Assembly (NCBI GenBank): GCA_019634895.1 | Contig: JAHCAM010000004.1 | Span: 62,001 to 126,000, forward strand | Reading direction: 5' to 3' | Length of the DNA stretch: 64,000 bases | Origin: Steroidobacteraceae bacterium | GTDB lineage: Bacteria; Pseudomonadota; Gammaproteobacteria; Steroidobacterales; Steroidobacteraceae | Shown here: one piece after another, positions 21,030-33,789 of the stretch | Layout of the letters: the number at the start of each line of letters is the position of its first letter | How positions within the stretch are numbered: the first letter of the stretch is position 1 | Position numbers and translations under genes: made by a program | The notes under the pieces: generated by a model | What the model was told of the DNA's origin: nothing | Seen by the model: only the letters and a program-made list of their open reading frames with translations | The model's database searches: none

Positions 21030-21794
21030 TGACGCGAGCACCGGCTCGCCGACCAGCACGATGGCGACGAACAGCGGCGCTAGGTGCCGCAGCGCCCAGT
21101 TGTAGCCGCCATGGCCGATCAGCTGCGAAACGAAGGCCATGCCGGCGAGCGCCCACCAGGTGCCTGGCCCGAAACCCAGCGCCTGTGTACCCGTTGCGAG
21201 CATCGCAATCCACAGCAGCGCCGCCGCCGTGCCATAGGCGATGCCGAGATAGGCGCGGAACGGCAGCGTCGCCTGCGCCGCGCGCGACAGCAGCAGATAA
21301 CCGGCCATCGCCATGGCGCCGGCGACGGCGAGCAGGTCGCCGGTGGAGGCCGCGCCGCCGAGTCCTTCCGAGCCGACGATCGCGGCTCCGGCGATCGCGG
21401 CGGCCAGCGCCGCAAGCATGGCGCGCGCCGGGATGCCGCGGCCGAGCGCAGCCTCGATCACGGCGACCCAGACCGGCGCGGTGCTGACCAGCAGCACGCT
21501 GCGCGCAATGGTGGTGTAGTCGAGCGAGGCGATCCAGGTCGCGAAGTGCAGCGCCAGCAGTGCGCCCGCTCCCGCCGCCAGCGCCAGGGCACGGCCCGGC
21601 AGGACCGCGGGCCGGGCCATGGCGGCGACCGGCAGCGCGACGAGGCAGGCGATGCCGAGCCGCCAGGCGGCAATCGCGAGCGGCGCGGCGTCGGCGAGGC
21701 GCGCGAAGATCGCGCCGTGCGAGACTGCGAGCAGCGCGACCGCCAGCACCAGGCAAGGTGCGAAGCGCGCGCTGCCCGGCTGGCCTTCCGGCAA
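20919..21794 (-). CDS. EamA/DMT-family exporter
   Basis: A 291-residue drug/metabolite transporter with about ten membrane helices formed by two EamA repeats (first about 12-138, second about 150-288). The conserved AWRLGIACLVALP, YTTIARSVLLVSTAPVWVAV and HLAPLFVAIVLVGEPVLASLLGW strings match inner-membrane DMT exporters; the substrate is unknown. Start is TTG 21794, 8 nt after the YgjP gene stop; a GTG further in (LVLAVALL) is possible. Its 3' end overlaps msrQ on the other strand. Confidence 0.88.
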   Translation of the reverse strand: MPEGQPGSARFAPCLVLAVALLAVSHGAIFARLADAAPLAIAAWRLGIACLVALPVAAMARPAVLPGRALALAAGAGALLALHFATWIASLDYTTIARSVLLVSTAPVWVAVIEAALGRGIPARAMLAALAAAIAGAAIVGSEGLGGAASTGDLLAVAGAMAMAGYLLLSRAAQATLPFRAYLGIAYGTAAALLWIAMLATGTQALGFGPGTWWALAGMAFVSQLIGHGGYNWALRHLAPLFVAIVLVGEPVLASLLGWWLLDEAPGWRTAAGGLLILAGIALAAGPGRRA

Positions 21795-21802
21795 GGCCGC
21801 GC

Positions 21803-25495
<3,693 letters not shown>

Positions 25496-25499
<4 letters not shown>

Positions 25500-26521
25500 G
25501 CCTGCGGCGCCTGCTCGCGGTCCTGCACGCGCGCAACCTGGAGTTCCTGCGCGACCGCTCGACGCTGGTGTTCAATTTCCTGTTCCCGCTCGCGCTGGTG
25601 GTCGCCTTCGCGGTCATCTTCGGCGGCCAGGCGCGCGGCGTGTTCAAGGTCGGCGTGCTCGCACCGCCCGGCGCGGAGCTCGACGCCAGCCTGCATCCCT
25701 TCCTGGACACGCGCCACGTCGATTTCTACGCGGTCGCGGAAGCGGAACTGGCAGACGCGGTCCGCAAGGTGGAGCGGCACCAGGCCGACCTGCTGGCGGA
25801 CCTGCGCGGGCCGCCCCGCTACTGGGTCAATGCGGACTCGCCGAAAGGCTACCTCGCCGAGAAACTGCTGCTGCAGGCAGCGCCTGCCGCGGAGCGCCAG
25901 CCCGTCACCGGCGCGGCGGTGCGCTACGTGGACTGGCTGCTGCCCGGCATCCTCGGCATGAACATGATGTTCAGCTGCCTGTTCGGGGTCGGCTACGTGG
26001 TGGTGCGCTACCGCAAGTCCGGCTTCCTGCGCCGCCTGTCGGCGACGCCGGTCACCGCGCTCGAGTTCGGCGCCGCGCAGATCCTGTCGCGCCTGCTGCT
26101 GACCGTCAGCGTCACTGCGCTCGTCTACGCGGTCGTCGCCGCACTGGTGGAGGTGCGCAATGACGGCAGCGCCTGGCTGCTGCTGCTGATCGCGGTGACC
26201 GGCGCGCTGGCGATGATCTCCATGGGTTTCATGATGGCGGCACGCTTCGTCAGCGAGGAACTGGCCAATGGCGTCATCAACCTCGCCTCCTGGCCGATGA
26301 TGCTGCTGTCCGGCGTCTGGTTCTCGCTCGAGGGGGCGCCGGCCTGGCTGCGGGGGATCGCCGAGGCATTGCCGCTGACCCAGATGCTGAAGGCCGCGCG
26401 GGCGGTGATGCTGGACGGCGCGGGATTCGCCGGCGTGCTGCCGCAACTCGGGCTGCTCGCCGGCATGGCCGTGCTGTTTCTCGCCGTCGCCGCCGCGGGT
26501 TTCCGCTGGCGCGCGGCCTGA
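25496..26521 (+). CDS. ABC-2 type exporter permease
   Basis: A 341-residue ABC-2 permease: one N-terminal helix (about 24-44, FNFLFPLALVVAFAVIF), a soluble periplasmic domain to about 145, then five helices (LLPGILGMNMMFSCLFGV onward) ending RWRAA. The layout fits the YhhJ/YadH/DrrB class. Four-nt overlap with the ATPase gene. The frame continues open upstream inside the ATPase gene, but the ATG at 25496 gives the right N-terminus MSLRRLLAVLHARNLEFLRD. A GC hairpin follows 3 nt after the stop. Possible cargo (lipid, drug, polysaccharide) cannot be inferred. Confidence 0.92.
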
Positions 26522-26524
26522 ATC

Positions 26525-26547
26525 GCCGGCGGGCGGCCACCGCCGGC
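26525..26547 (+). terminator. GC hairpin after the ABC-2 permease gene
   Basis: GCCGGCGG, 7-nt loop, CCGCCGGC: perfect 8-bp stem directly after the permease stop. There is no U-run (TCTGTGG follows), so it may be a weak terminator or mRNA 3'-end structure separating the two exporter modules. Confidence 0.4.
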
Positions 26548-26593
26548 TCTGTGGCAGAATTCACCTCCGTTTGCCCCGCTTTGGACCGTCCTC

Positions 26594-27841
26594 TTGGACA
26601 AAGCCGAACTGCTCAAGCAACTGCGCATCGACCGCGATGCCGGCGCCGGTGATGCGCCCTCGCGCCGGCGCCTGTGGGTGGTTGTTTCCGCCGTCGCACT
26701 GGCGGTGGTGGCCGCTGCCGCCTGGCTGCTTGCGCGCGAGCCGGCACTGGAGGTCGCGGTGGAGCCGGCGCGCGCGATCGTGCTGGCGGCCGGCGGCGGC
26801 GCCTCGGTGCTCGATGCCACGGGCTACGTGACGGCGCGCCGCCAGGCCACCGTTTCCGCCAAGATCACCGGCAAGGTGCGTGAGGTGCGCATCGAGGAGG
26901 GCCAGCAGGTCCGCGAAGGCGACGTGCTCGCGACCCTCGACGATGCCGAGGCGCGCGCGGAGGCGGGCCTGCGGCGGGCGCAGGTCGCTGCCGCCCGCGC
27001 GGGCGTCACCGAAGCCGAGGCCGCGCTCGCCAACGCCGAGCGCGAGTACCAGCGCCAGCTGGGGCTGGAGGCGCGCCAGCTGGCGAGCGCCTCCGCCATC
27101 GATGCCGCACGCACCCAGGCCGAGACGCTGCGGGCCCGCCTCGAGAGCCAGCGCCAGTCGGTACACGTGGCCGAAGAGGCGCTGCGCTCGGCGCAGGTGC
27201 AGCTCGACAACACCATCGTGCGCGCGCCTTTCTCCGGCGTGGTGACGGTCAAGGCGGCGCAGCCGGGCGAGATGATCTCCCCGGTCTCCGCGGGCGGCGG
27301 CTCCATCCGCACCGGCATCGGCACGATCGTGGACATGGACTCGCTCGAGATCCAGGTGGACGTCAGCGAGGCCTACATCAACCGCGTGCAGCCGCGGCAG
27401 CCGGTCGAGGCCGTGCTGAATGCCTACCCGGACTGGCGCATCCCGGCGGAGGTGATCGCGATCGTGCCGACCGCGGACCGTTCGAAGGCGACCGTCAAGG
27501 TGCGCATCGCGCTCGGGGTCAAGGACGCGCGGATCGTCCCGGAGATGGGCGTGCGCGTGTCGTTCCTGGAAGAGAAAGCCGGCACCGGCGCGCCTGCGCG
27601 GCAGGCCGCGCGCGGCGCGCTGGTGCCGGCGGCCGCGCTGCGGCAGGAGGCCGGCCGCGACGTGGTCTACGTCCTGCGCTCCGGCCGTGCCGAGCGTCGC
27701 GAGGTGACGCTCGGCGGCGCGCAGGGCGATGCGCGCCAGGTGACCGGCGGCGTGACGCCCGGCGAACCAGTGATCGTGGCGGCGCCTCCCGGACTCAGGG
27801 ACGGCGCTGCGGTGACCGTGATCGAAGGGGCGCAGACATGA
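26594..27841 (+). CDS. Periplasmic adaptor of a MacAB-like exporter
   Basis: A 415-residue membrane-fusion protein: one N-terminal membrane anchor (about 29-47), the split biotinyl/lipoyl domain (SAKITGKVREVRIEEGQQVREGD ... and VRAPFSGVVTVKAAQPGEMI), a helical hairpin between the halves (about 118-205) and a beta-barrel plus membrane-proximal domain. It would link an inner-membrane ABC pump to an outer-membrane channel. It starts with TTG 26594, with no clear ribosome site; a CAGAAT box at 26555-26560 could be its -10. The ATPase gene overlaps its stop by 4 nt. Confidence 0.9.
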   Translation: MDKAELLKQLRIDRDAGAGDAPSRRRLWVVVSAVALAVVAAAAWLLAREPALEVAVEPARAIVLAAGGGASVLDATGYVTARRQATVSAKITGKVREVRIEEGQQVREGDVLATLDDAEARAEAGLRRAQVAAARAGVTEAEAALANAEREYQRQLGLEARQLASASAIDAARTQAETLRARLESQRQSVHVAEEALRSAQVQLDNTIVRAPFSGVVTVKAAQPGEMISPVSAGGGSIRTGIGTIVDMDSLEIQVDVSEAYINRVQPRQPVEAVLNAYPDWRIPAEVIAIVPTADRSKATVKVRIALGVKDARIVPEMGVRVSFLEEKAGTGAPARQAARGALVPAAALRQEAGRDVVYVLRSGRAERREVTLGGAQGDARQVTGGVTPGEPVIVAAPPGLRDGAAVTVIEGAQT

Positions 27842-28524
27842 GCGAGGCGATGATCCGGGTCCGGGACGTGCACAAGTCCTACGTCCGCGGCAGGCAGCAG
27901 GTCGAGGTCCTGCATGGACTCACGCTCGACATCCCGAACGGCGATTTCGTCGCCCTGATGGGCCCGTCCGGTTCCGGCAAGACCACGCTGCTGAACCTGG
28001 TCGGCGGCCTGGACCGGCCGACCTCCGGCCAGATCGAGGTCGCCGGCGTGCGCATCGACCAGCTCGGCAGCGGGCAGCTCGCCAGGTGGCGCGCGCGCAA
28101 TGTCGGTTTCGTGTTCCAGTTCTACAACCTGATGCCGGTGCTGACCGCAGAGCGCAACGTCGAGCTGCCGCTGCTGCTGACCGGGCTTTCCGCCGCGCAG
28201 CGCCGCAAGTCGGTGGCGGTCGCGCTGGAAGTGGTCGGCCTCACCGACCGTGCCCGCCACAAGCCGAAGGAGCTCTCCGGCGGCCAGGAGCAGCGGGTAG
28301 CGATCGCGCGCGCGCTGGTCTCGGACCCGACCGTGCTGATCTGCGACGAGCCCACCGGCGACCTCGACCGCCGCACGGCGGACGAGATCCTGGGCCTGCT
28401 GCAGGTGCTGAACCGCGAGCACGGCAAGACCATCGTCATGGTGACGCACGATCCGAAGGCGGCGGAGTTCGCACGCCGCACGCTGCACCTCGAGAAGGGC
28501 CAGCTGCTCGAGCAGGCGGCCTGA
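27838..28524 (+). CDS. MacB/LolD-type ABC ATPase
   Basis: A 228-residue ATPase. Walker A at 42-49 (GPSGSGKT), Q-loop [21 protein letters not shown], signature LSGGQEQR at 146-153, Walker [13 protein letters not shown] from 166 and H-loop [10 protein letters not shown]. The sequence belongs to the MacB/LolD/FtsE class, which drives mechanotransmission-type exporters. Start overlaps the adaptor stop by 4 nt; the first permease starts 7 nt after its stop. It is a separate protein, unlike E. coli MacB where ATPase and permease are fused. Confidence 0.94.
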   Translation: MSEAMIRVRDVHKSYVRGRQQVEVLHGLTLDIPNGDFVALMGPSGSGKTTLLNLVGGLDRPTSGQIEVAGVRIDQLGSGQLARWRARNVGFVFQFYNLMPVLTAERNVELPLLLTGLSAAQRRKSVAVALEVVGLTDRARHKPKELSGGQEQRVAIARALVSDPTVLICDEPTGDLDRRTADEILGLLQVLNREHGKTIVMVTHDPKAAEFARRTLHLEKGQLLEQAA

Positions 28525-28531
28525 GCCCGCC

Positions 28532-29680
28532 ATGACGCGCCTCGGCTTCGTGATCGCCAACCTCGGCCGCCGCAAGACGCGGACCATCCTCACGCTGCTG
28601 TCGATCGTGACGGCGTTCCTGCTGTTCGGCCTGCTGCAGGCGGTGAACGTGCTGTTCTCGGCGGGCGCGGACTTCGTCGGGGCGACGCGCCTCGTGACCC
28701 AGGCGCGCGTGTCCTTCACCCAGCCCCTGCCCATGCGCCTGCTGCCGCAGATCGAATCGGTGTCCGGCGTGGACCAGGTCATGTGGGCGCAGTGGTTCGG
28801 CGGCGTCTGGCAGGAGAGCACGCAGCTGATCGTGTTCGCCACCGATCCGGGCCGGCTGGAGGCCGTGTATCCGGAGTTCGTCATGCCCGCGGACCAGTGG
28901 CGGGCCTTCCGCGAGACCCGCACCAGCATGATCGCCGGCCGCGCGCTCGCCGACCAGTACGGCTGGAAGATCGGCCAGAAGCTGCCGATCGGTTCCAACA
29001 TCTTTCCGCAGAAGGACGGCAGCAAGTCCTGGACCTTCGACCTGGTGGGCGTGTTCGACGGCAAGGACGAGGAATGGCAGCGCAACACCAACCTGGCCTA
29101 CGTCAACTTCGCCTATTTCGACGAGGCCAACCAGTTCGGCTCCGGCCGCGCGGGAACGTTCACCATCAAGCTGGCGGATCCCGATCGGGCCGCCGAAGTC
29201 GCCCTGGCCATCGACACGATGTTCGAGAACTCGCCGGATGAGACCAAGACCCAGACCGAGCGCGACTTCAACATCGGATTCTTCAAGCAGATCGGCGACA
29301 TCGGCCTGATCGTGCGCTGGATCCTGTTCGCCGTGTTCTTCACGCTGCTGCTGGTGGTCGGCAACACCATCGCGCAGAGCGTGCGTGAGCGCATCCCGGA
29401 GCTCGCCATCCTGAAGACGCTCGGCTTCAGCGACGGCGCCGTGCTCGGCTTCGTGCTGGCCGAGGCCGCCGCGCTCTGCGTCATCGGCGGCATCGCCGGT
29501 CTCGGGCTCGCGACGCTGGCGGGCACGATGGTCGGCGGCGGCAATCTTCCGATCGCGGTGGACCACCGGGTGTGGACCGCCGGCCTCGCGGCCATCGTGC
29601 TGCTGGCGCTGGCCGTCGGGCTGCTGCCGGCATTGCGCGCCAGCCGGCTCACGATCGTCGACGCCCTGGCCGGGCGCTGA
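28532..29680 (+). CDS. FtsX-like permease, first of two
   Basis: A 382-residue permease with the MacB/FtsX topology: helix 1 at about 18-40, a large periplasmic domain (about 42-255), then three helices at about 257-278, 305-332 and 347-370. The FtsX signature [22 protein letters not shown] is intact between helices 2 and 3. With the next gene it would make a heterodimeric pump. The ATPase, both permeases and the adaptor are in one operon. Confidence 0.92.
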   Translation: MTRLGFVIANLGRRKTRTILTLLSIVTAFLLFGLLQAVNVLFSAGADFVGATRLVTQARVSFTQPLPMRLLPQIESVSGVDQVMWAQWFGGVWQESTQLIVFATDPGRLEAVYPEFVMPADQWRAFRETRTSMIAGRALADQYGWKIGQKLPIGSNIFPQKDGSKSWTFDLVGVFDGKDEEWQRNTNLAYVNFAYFDEANQFGSGRAGTFTIKLADPDRAAEVALAIDTMFENSPDETKTQTERDFNIGFFKQIGDIGLIVRWILFAVFFTLLLVVGNTIAQSVRERIPELAILKTLGFSDGAVLGFVLAEAAALCVIGGIAGLGLATLAGTMVGGGNLPIAVDHRVWTAGLAAIVLLALAVGLLPALRASRLTIVDALAGR

Positions 29681-29694
29681 ACGGAGGCTGCCGG

Positions 29695-30870
29695 ATGCTG
29701 AAGCAGACGATCGCCATGACCGCGCTGGGACTGCGCAGCGTCCCGGAACGCTGGGGTCCGTCGCTGGTGATCATCGTCGGGCTCGCCGGTGTGGTCGCGG
29801 TGTTCACGGCGCTGCTCGCCATGGCCGAGGGCTTCCGCTCGACGCTGGAATCCGCCGGGCGGGCGGACGTCGCGCTGGTGCTGCGCGGCGGGTCGAGCGC
29901 CGAGCTCAACTCGGGCCTGTCGCGCGACCAGGGAGAAATCATCAAGCAGGCGCCCGGCGTGCTCACCGGTCCCGACGGCCGGCCGCTGGCCTCCGCGGAG
30001 ATGATCGTGATTGCAGAGCTCTTCAAGACCGGGGAGCAGACCGGCTCGAACATCACGGTGCGCGGCGTGGAGCCCGCCGCCTTCGCGCTGCGGCCCCAGC
30101 TGCGCATCGTCGAGGGCCGCGGCTTCCAGCCGGGGCTGCGCGAACTGATCGTCGGCAAGGGCATCACCGGCCAGTTCCAGGGCGTCGCGATCGGCGAGAC
30201 CCTGCGCATGCGCGGGTCGGACTGGACCGTGGTCGGCAGCTTCCAGTCCGGCGACGCCTACGAGAGCGAGCTGTGGACCGACGTGGAGGTGGCGCAGACC
30301 ACGTTCAACCGGCGTGGCTACAGCTCGGTTCGCCTCGCGCTCGACGGCGCGGCCGGGCTGCAGACCGTCACCGACGGCCTGGCGGCCGACCCGCGCGTCA
30401 ACGTGGACGTCGAGACCGAGCAGCAGTACTACAGCGGCCAGACCCGGCAGTTCCGCGCGACCATCGGCATCCTGGCCGGCGTGGTCACGGCCATCATGGC
30501 GCTCGGCGCGACCTTTGCGGCCCTGAACACGATGTACGCGGCGGTCGGCGCGCGCACCCGCGAGATCGCGACCCTGCGTGCGCTCGGCTTCGGCGGTACC
30601 CCGGTGGTGCTCTCGGTGATGATCGAGTCGCTGCTGCTGGCGCTGGCGGGCGGCGTCGTCGGCGCCGTGCTGGCTTTCGTCCTGTTCAACAACATGGCCG
30701 TCTCCACGCTGGGCTCGAATTTCACGCAGGTGGTGTTCCGCTTCGCCGTGACGCCGGAACTGGTGCAGCGGGGGCTGGTGATCGCGCTCGCGATCGGCAT
30801 GGTCGGCGGGCTGTTGCCCGCCGTGCGCGCGGCGCGACTGCCGGTGACGGCCGCATTGCGCGCCGCCTGA
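29695..30870 (+). CDS. FtsX-like permease, second of two
   Basis: A 391-residue FtsX/MacB-type permease: helix 1 at about 20-45, periplasmic domain (about 46-250), helices at about 255-284, 305-335 and 360-380, and the signature ARTREIATLRALGFGGTPVV. It is clearly diverged from the preceding permease, so the pump is a heterodimer. CGGAGG lies ahead of ATG 29695; the frame open from 29572 is a shadow inside the first permease gene. No outer-membrane TolC-type gene is in the window. Confidence 0.92.
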   Translation: MLKQTIAMTALGLRSVPERWGPSLVIIVGLAGVVAVFTALLAMAEGFRSTLESAGRADVALVLRGGSSAELNSGLSRDQGEIIKQAPGVLTGPDGRPLASAEMIVIAELFKTGEQTGSNITVRGVEPAAFALRPQLRIVEGRGFQPGLRELIVGKGITGQFQGVAIGETLRMRGSDWTVVGSFQSGDAYESELWTDVEVAQTTFNRRGYSSVRLALDGAAGLQTVTDGLAADPRVNVDVETEQQYYSGQTRQFRATIGILAGVVTAIMALGATFAALNTMYAAVGARTREIATLRALGFGGTPVVLSVMIESLLLALAGGVVGAVLAFVLFNNMAVSTLGSNFTQVVFRFAVTPELVQRGLVIALAIGMVGGLLPAVRAARLPVTAALRAA

Positions 30871-30885
30871 GCTTCGCGCCGGCAC

Positions 30886-31731
30886 ATGGGCACGCCCGTC
30901 CTCATCGACATCGGTGCCAACCTCGCGCACGACAGCTTCGACCGGGACCGTGCCGAGGTCATCGACCGCGCCGTGGAGGCCGGCGTCGCCGCCATGATCG
31001 TGACCGGCAGCACGGTGGCGGACAGCGCGCGCGCGCTCGCCCTGTGCCGCCGCTGGCCGCGACGGCTGCGCGCCACCGCGGGCGTGCATCCGCACCATGC
31101 GGCGGGATTCGCCGAGTCCGAAGCGGCTGCGCTCGCGGCGCTGCTCGCGGACCCGATGACGGCGGCAGCCGGAGAATGCGGACTCGACTACTTCCGCAAC
31201 TTCTCGCCGCCGGACGAGCAGCGCCGCGCCTTCGCGCTGCAGCTGCGCCTGGCCACGGAGCACCGGCGCCCCCTCTTCCTGCACAAGCGTGACGCGCACG
31301 CGGACTTCCTGGCCATGCTGCGCGAGCACCCGGGGCTCGCGGCGCGCGCCGTGCTGCACTGCTTCACCGGCGGGCCCGCCGAGGCGGAGGACTGCCTTGC
31401 GCTGGGGCTCTCGATCGGCGTCACCGGATGGATCTGCGACGAGCGCCGCGGCCACGCCCTGCGCGAAGCGGTGCCGCGCATTCCGGACGACCGGCTGATG
31501 ATCGAGACCGACGCCCCCTACCTGCTGCCGCGCACGCTGTCGCCGAAGCCCCCGCATCGCCGCAACGAGCCGATGTATCTTCCCGCGGTGCTGGCGGAGA
31601 CGGCACGCTGCCGCGGCCAGTCGCCCGCTGCGGTCGCCGTGCAGACGACTGCGAACGCCTGCCGCTTCTTTGGCCTTACACTGGAAGACCGCGGCGGCAG
31701 CGGTGGGACCATGGCTTATGAATTACATTAG
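30886..31731 (+). CDS. tatD: TatD-family metal-dependent DNase
   Basis: A 281-residue TIM-barrel metallohydrolase very close to E. coli TatD (quality-control 3'-5' DNase). Shared strings: IDIGANL, AGVHPHHA, AGECGLDYFRNFSPPDEQRRAF, LHCFTG, GVTGWICDERRG, IETDAPYLLPR and RRNEP. Metal ligands are in DIGANL-type, GECGLD and HCFTG motifs. The C-terminus runs about 15 residues past the E. coli end through GGSGG and into an AT-rich tail (MAYELH). It starts 15 nt after the second permease; a promoter of its own is not obvious. Confidence 0.93.
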   Translation: MGTPVLIDIGANLAHDSFDRDRAEVIDRAVEAGVAAMIVTGSTVADSARALALCRRWPRRLRATAGVHPHHAAGFAESEAAALAALLADPMTAAAGECGLDYFRNFSPPDEQRRAFALQLRLATEHRRPLFLHKRDAHADFLAMLREHPGLAARAVLHCFTGGPAEAEDCLALGLSIGVTGWICDERRGHALREAVPRIPDDRLMIETDAPYLLPRTLSPKPPHRRNEPMYLPAVLAETARCRGQSPAAVAVQTTANACRFFGLTLEDRGGSGGTMAYELH

Positions 31732-31767
31732 ATATAGGCGTTAACCGATTGAATATAAAGGAACGAC
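31713..31767 (+). promoter_or_regulatory. AT-rich promoter-like segment upstream of the M20 peptidase gene
   Basis: About 55 bases of clearly AT-rich DNA in an otherwise GC-rich region, spanning the end of tatD and the intergenic gap. It holds TATAGG and TATAAA -10-like words and ends with the ribosome site AAAGGAA before ATG 31768. No single -35/-10 pair could be chosen. Confidence 0.4.
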
Positions 31768-33183
31768 ATGGACTTTGAACGCGCGCGTACGCTCACGGCG
31801 AAGACATTCGACGAATCCATCGTTCCGCAGCTGTGCGACTACATCCGCATTCCGAACAAGTCGCCGCTGTTCGACGCCGACTGGCAGCAGCACGGCTACA
31901 TGGACCGTGCCGCGGAGCTGATGGCAGCCTGGTGCCGCGCGCAGCCGATCCGGGGGCTGCGGGTGGACGTCGTCCGCGCGCCCGGGCGCACGCCGGTGCT
32001 GTTCTGCGAAGTGCCGGGCTCGGGCGAGGACACCGTGCTGCTGTACGGCCACATGGACAAGCAGCCGGAGTTCACCGGCTGGTCGCCGGGGCTGTCGCCC
32101 TGGGAGCCGGTGCTGCGCGACGGCAAGCTCTACGGCCGCGGCGGCGCCGATGACGGCTACGCGATCTTCTCCTCGCTGACCGCGATCCGCTTGCTGCAGG
32201 ACCAGGGCATCCCGCACGCGCGCTGCGTGGTGCTGATCGAGGCCTGCGAGGAAAGCGGCAGCTACGACCTGCCCCACTACGTGGAGGCGCTCGCTCCCCG
32301 CATCGGCACGCCGAGCCTCGTCGTCTGTCTCGATGCCGAATGCGGCAACTACGACCAGCTCTGGTGCACGACCTCGCTGCGCGGCAACCTGGTCGGAAAC
32401 CTCTCGGTCGAGGTGCTGACCGAAGGCGTGCATTCCGGCGCGGCCACCGGCATCGCGCCTTCGGCCTTCCGCATCGTGCGCGCGCTGCTGGCGCGGGTCG
32501 AGGACCAGGTCACCGGGGACCTGCTGCTGGACGAACTGATGGTGCCGATACCGGCGGCGCGCATCGCGCAGGCGCGGGCCATGACCGCCGTGCTGGGAGA
32601 CGGAATCTCGGACAAGCTGCCCTTCGCCGAAGGTGTGCGCGCGCTCTCGGATTCGCCGCTCGAGCTTGCCCTCAACAACACCTGGAAGCCCACGCTCGCG
32701 GTGACCGGCGCCGCCGGCCTGCCGGCGCTGGAGAATGCCGGCAACGTGCTGCTGCCGAAGCTCGACCTCAAGCTGTCGTTCCGCCTGCCGCCGACCGCCG
32801 ATGCGGAGGTGGCAGCCGCCGCGGTCAAGCGCGCGCTGGAGGCCGACCCGCCCTACGGCGCCCGTGTCCGCTTCGAGGTCGGATCGTCACTGGCGGGCTG
32901 GGACGCGCCGCCGGTCGCCCCGTGGCTGGAGCAGTCCATGCACGCCGGCTCGCGCGCCACCTTTGGCGGCGACGCGATGTACAAGGGAACCGGCGGCAGC
33001 ATCCCCTTCATCGGCATGCTCGGCGAGTGCTTCCCCGGCACGCAGTTCCTGGTCACCGGCGTGCTGGGCCCGCACGCCAATGCGCACGGGCCGAACGAGT
33101 TCCTGCACCTGGCTTGCGCGCAGAACGTGACGGTCTGCGTCGCGAAGGTGCTCGAGGACCACCACGCGCGCGCAGCAGGCTGA
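31768..33183 (+). CDS. M20-family metallopeptidase
   Basis: A 471-residue dizinc exopeptidase of the M20 family. Metal and catalytic residues: His95 and Asp97 (YGHMDKQPEF), Asp128 (GRGGADDGYAIF), catalytic Glu161-Glu162 (EACEESGS), Asp near residue 190 (CLDAECGN) and a late His in GPHANAHGPNEF. A dimerisation domain lies between about 200 and 335. No signal peptide, so cytoplasmic. Carboxypeptidase or dipeptidase activity is likely; substrate unknown. It has its own AT-rich upstream region and converges on the NERD gene with 15 bp between stops. Confidence 0.9.
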   Translation: MDFERARTLTAKTFDESIVPQLCDYIRIPNKSPLFDADWQQHGYMDRAAELMAAWCRAQPIRGLRVDVVRAPGRTPVLFCEVPGSGEDTVLLYGHMDKQPEFTGWSPGLSPWEPVLRDGKLYGRGGADDGYAIFSSLTAIRLLQDQGIPHARCVVLIEACEESGSYDLPHYVEALAPRIGTPSLVVCLDAECGNYDQLWCTTSLRGNLVGNLSVEVLTEGVHSGAATGIAPSAFRIVRALLARVEDQVTGDLLLDELMVPIPAARIAQARAMTAVLGDGISDKLPFAEGVRALSDSPLELALNNTWKPTLAVTGAAGLPALENAGNVLLPKLDLKLSFRLPPTADAEVAAAAVKRALEADPPYGARVRFEVGSSLAGWDAPPVAPWLEQSMHAGSRATFGGDAMYKGTGGSIPFIGMLGECFPGTQFLVTGVLGPHANAHGPNEFLHLACAQNVTVCVAKVLEDHHARAAG

Positions 33184-33198
33184 GTCGTCGCGCCGGAA

Positions 33199-33789
33199 TC
33201 AGCGCCGGCCCAGCGGACTCGCTTCGGTCCGCGCCACCAGTTCGTCCCAGGCCGCACGGTAGCGCTCGGCCGGATGCGCGGCCGCGCCGGGCTCGGGCGG
33301 TGGAAACTCGGCCTCCAGCGAAGCGAGGCGCAGCACGCGCGGCGGCCGGCCCTTCGGGAACTGGGCCCGCGCGGTGAACACGATGCGCCCGTCCACCGGC
33401 ACGTCGCCGGCCAGCGCGCGCACCGCCGCCATGCGGTCGTAGAGCGCCTCCAGCGGGTTGAGGAAGGTCGCACGCCGGTGCCCGGCCATGACCGCCCACT
33501 CGCGCATGTGCTCGCCACCGAACACGATGCCCTCCACGTCGCGGAAGTCCACGACCAGGATGCCGCGACCGGTCAGCAGCAGGAAATCCACGTGCAGGTG
33601 TCCGCCGCTGCCGTCCGGCACCAGCACGTCCCGCAGCAACGCCGCGGAGCAGGCCTCGAAGGCGCGGACCAGCCGCCGGCGAGCCTGCCGCTGGCGCCAG
33701 CGGCGGAGCCCCAGTACGGCGCCATAGGCGGCGAGCGCCGCCAGCATCACGCCGACCACGACCTGGACGATGAGGTTTTCGGCCGTCAT
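33199..33789 (-). CDS. Membrane-anchored NERD-domain protein
   Basis: A 196-residue protein: N-terminal membrane helix (about 7-28), then a basic stretch and a nuclease-related (NERD) core, GGHLHVDFLLLTGRGILVVDFRDVEGIVFGGEHMREW. In nuclease members the core ends E/D-V-K; here it reads VVDFRD, with Arg in place of the usual Lys, so catalysis is doubtful. ATG 33789 overlaps the thrC stop by 4 nt (ATGA), making this the last gene of the threonine operon. Link to threonine synthesis unclear. Confidence 0.75.
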   Translation of the reverse strand: MTAENLIVQVVVGVMLAALAAYGAVLGLRRWRQRQARRRLVRAFEACSAALLRDVLVPDGSGGHLHVDFLLLTGRGILVVDFRDVEGIVFGGEHMREWAVMAGHRRATFLNPLEALYDRMAAVRALAGDVPVDGRIVFTARAQFPKGRPPRVLRLASLEAEFPPPEPGAAAHPAERYRAAWDELVARTEASPLGRR

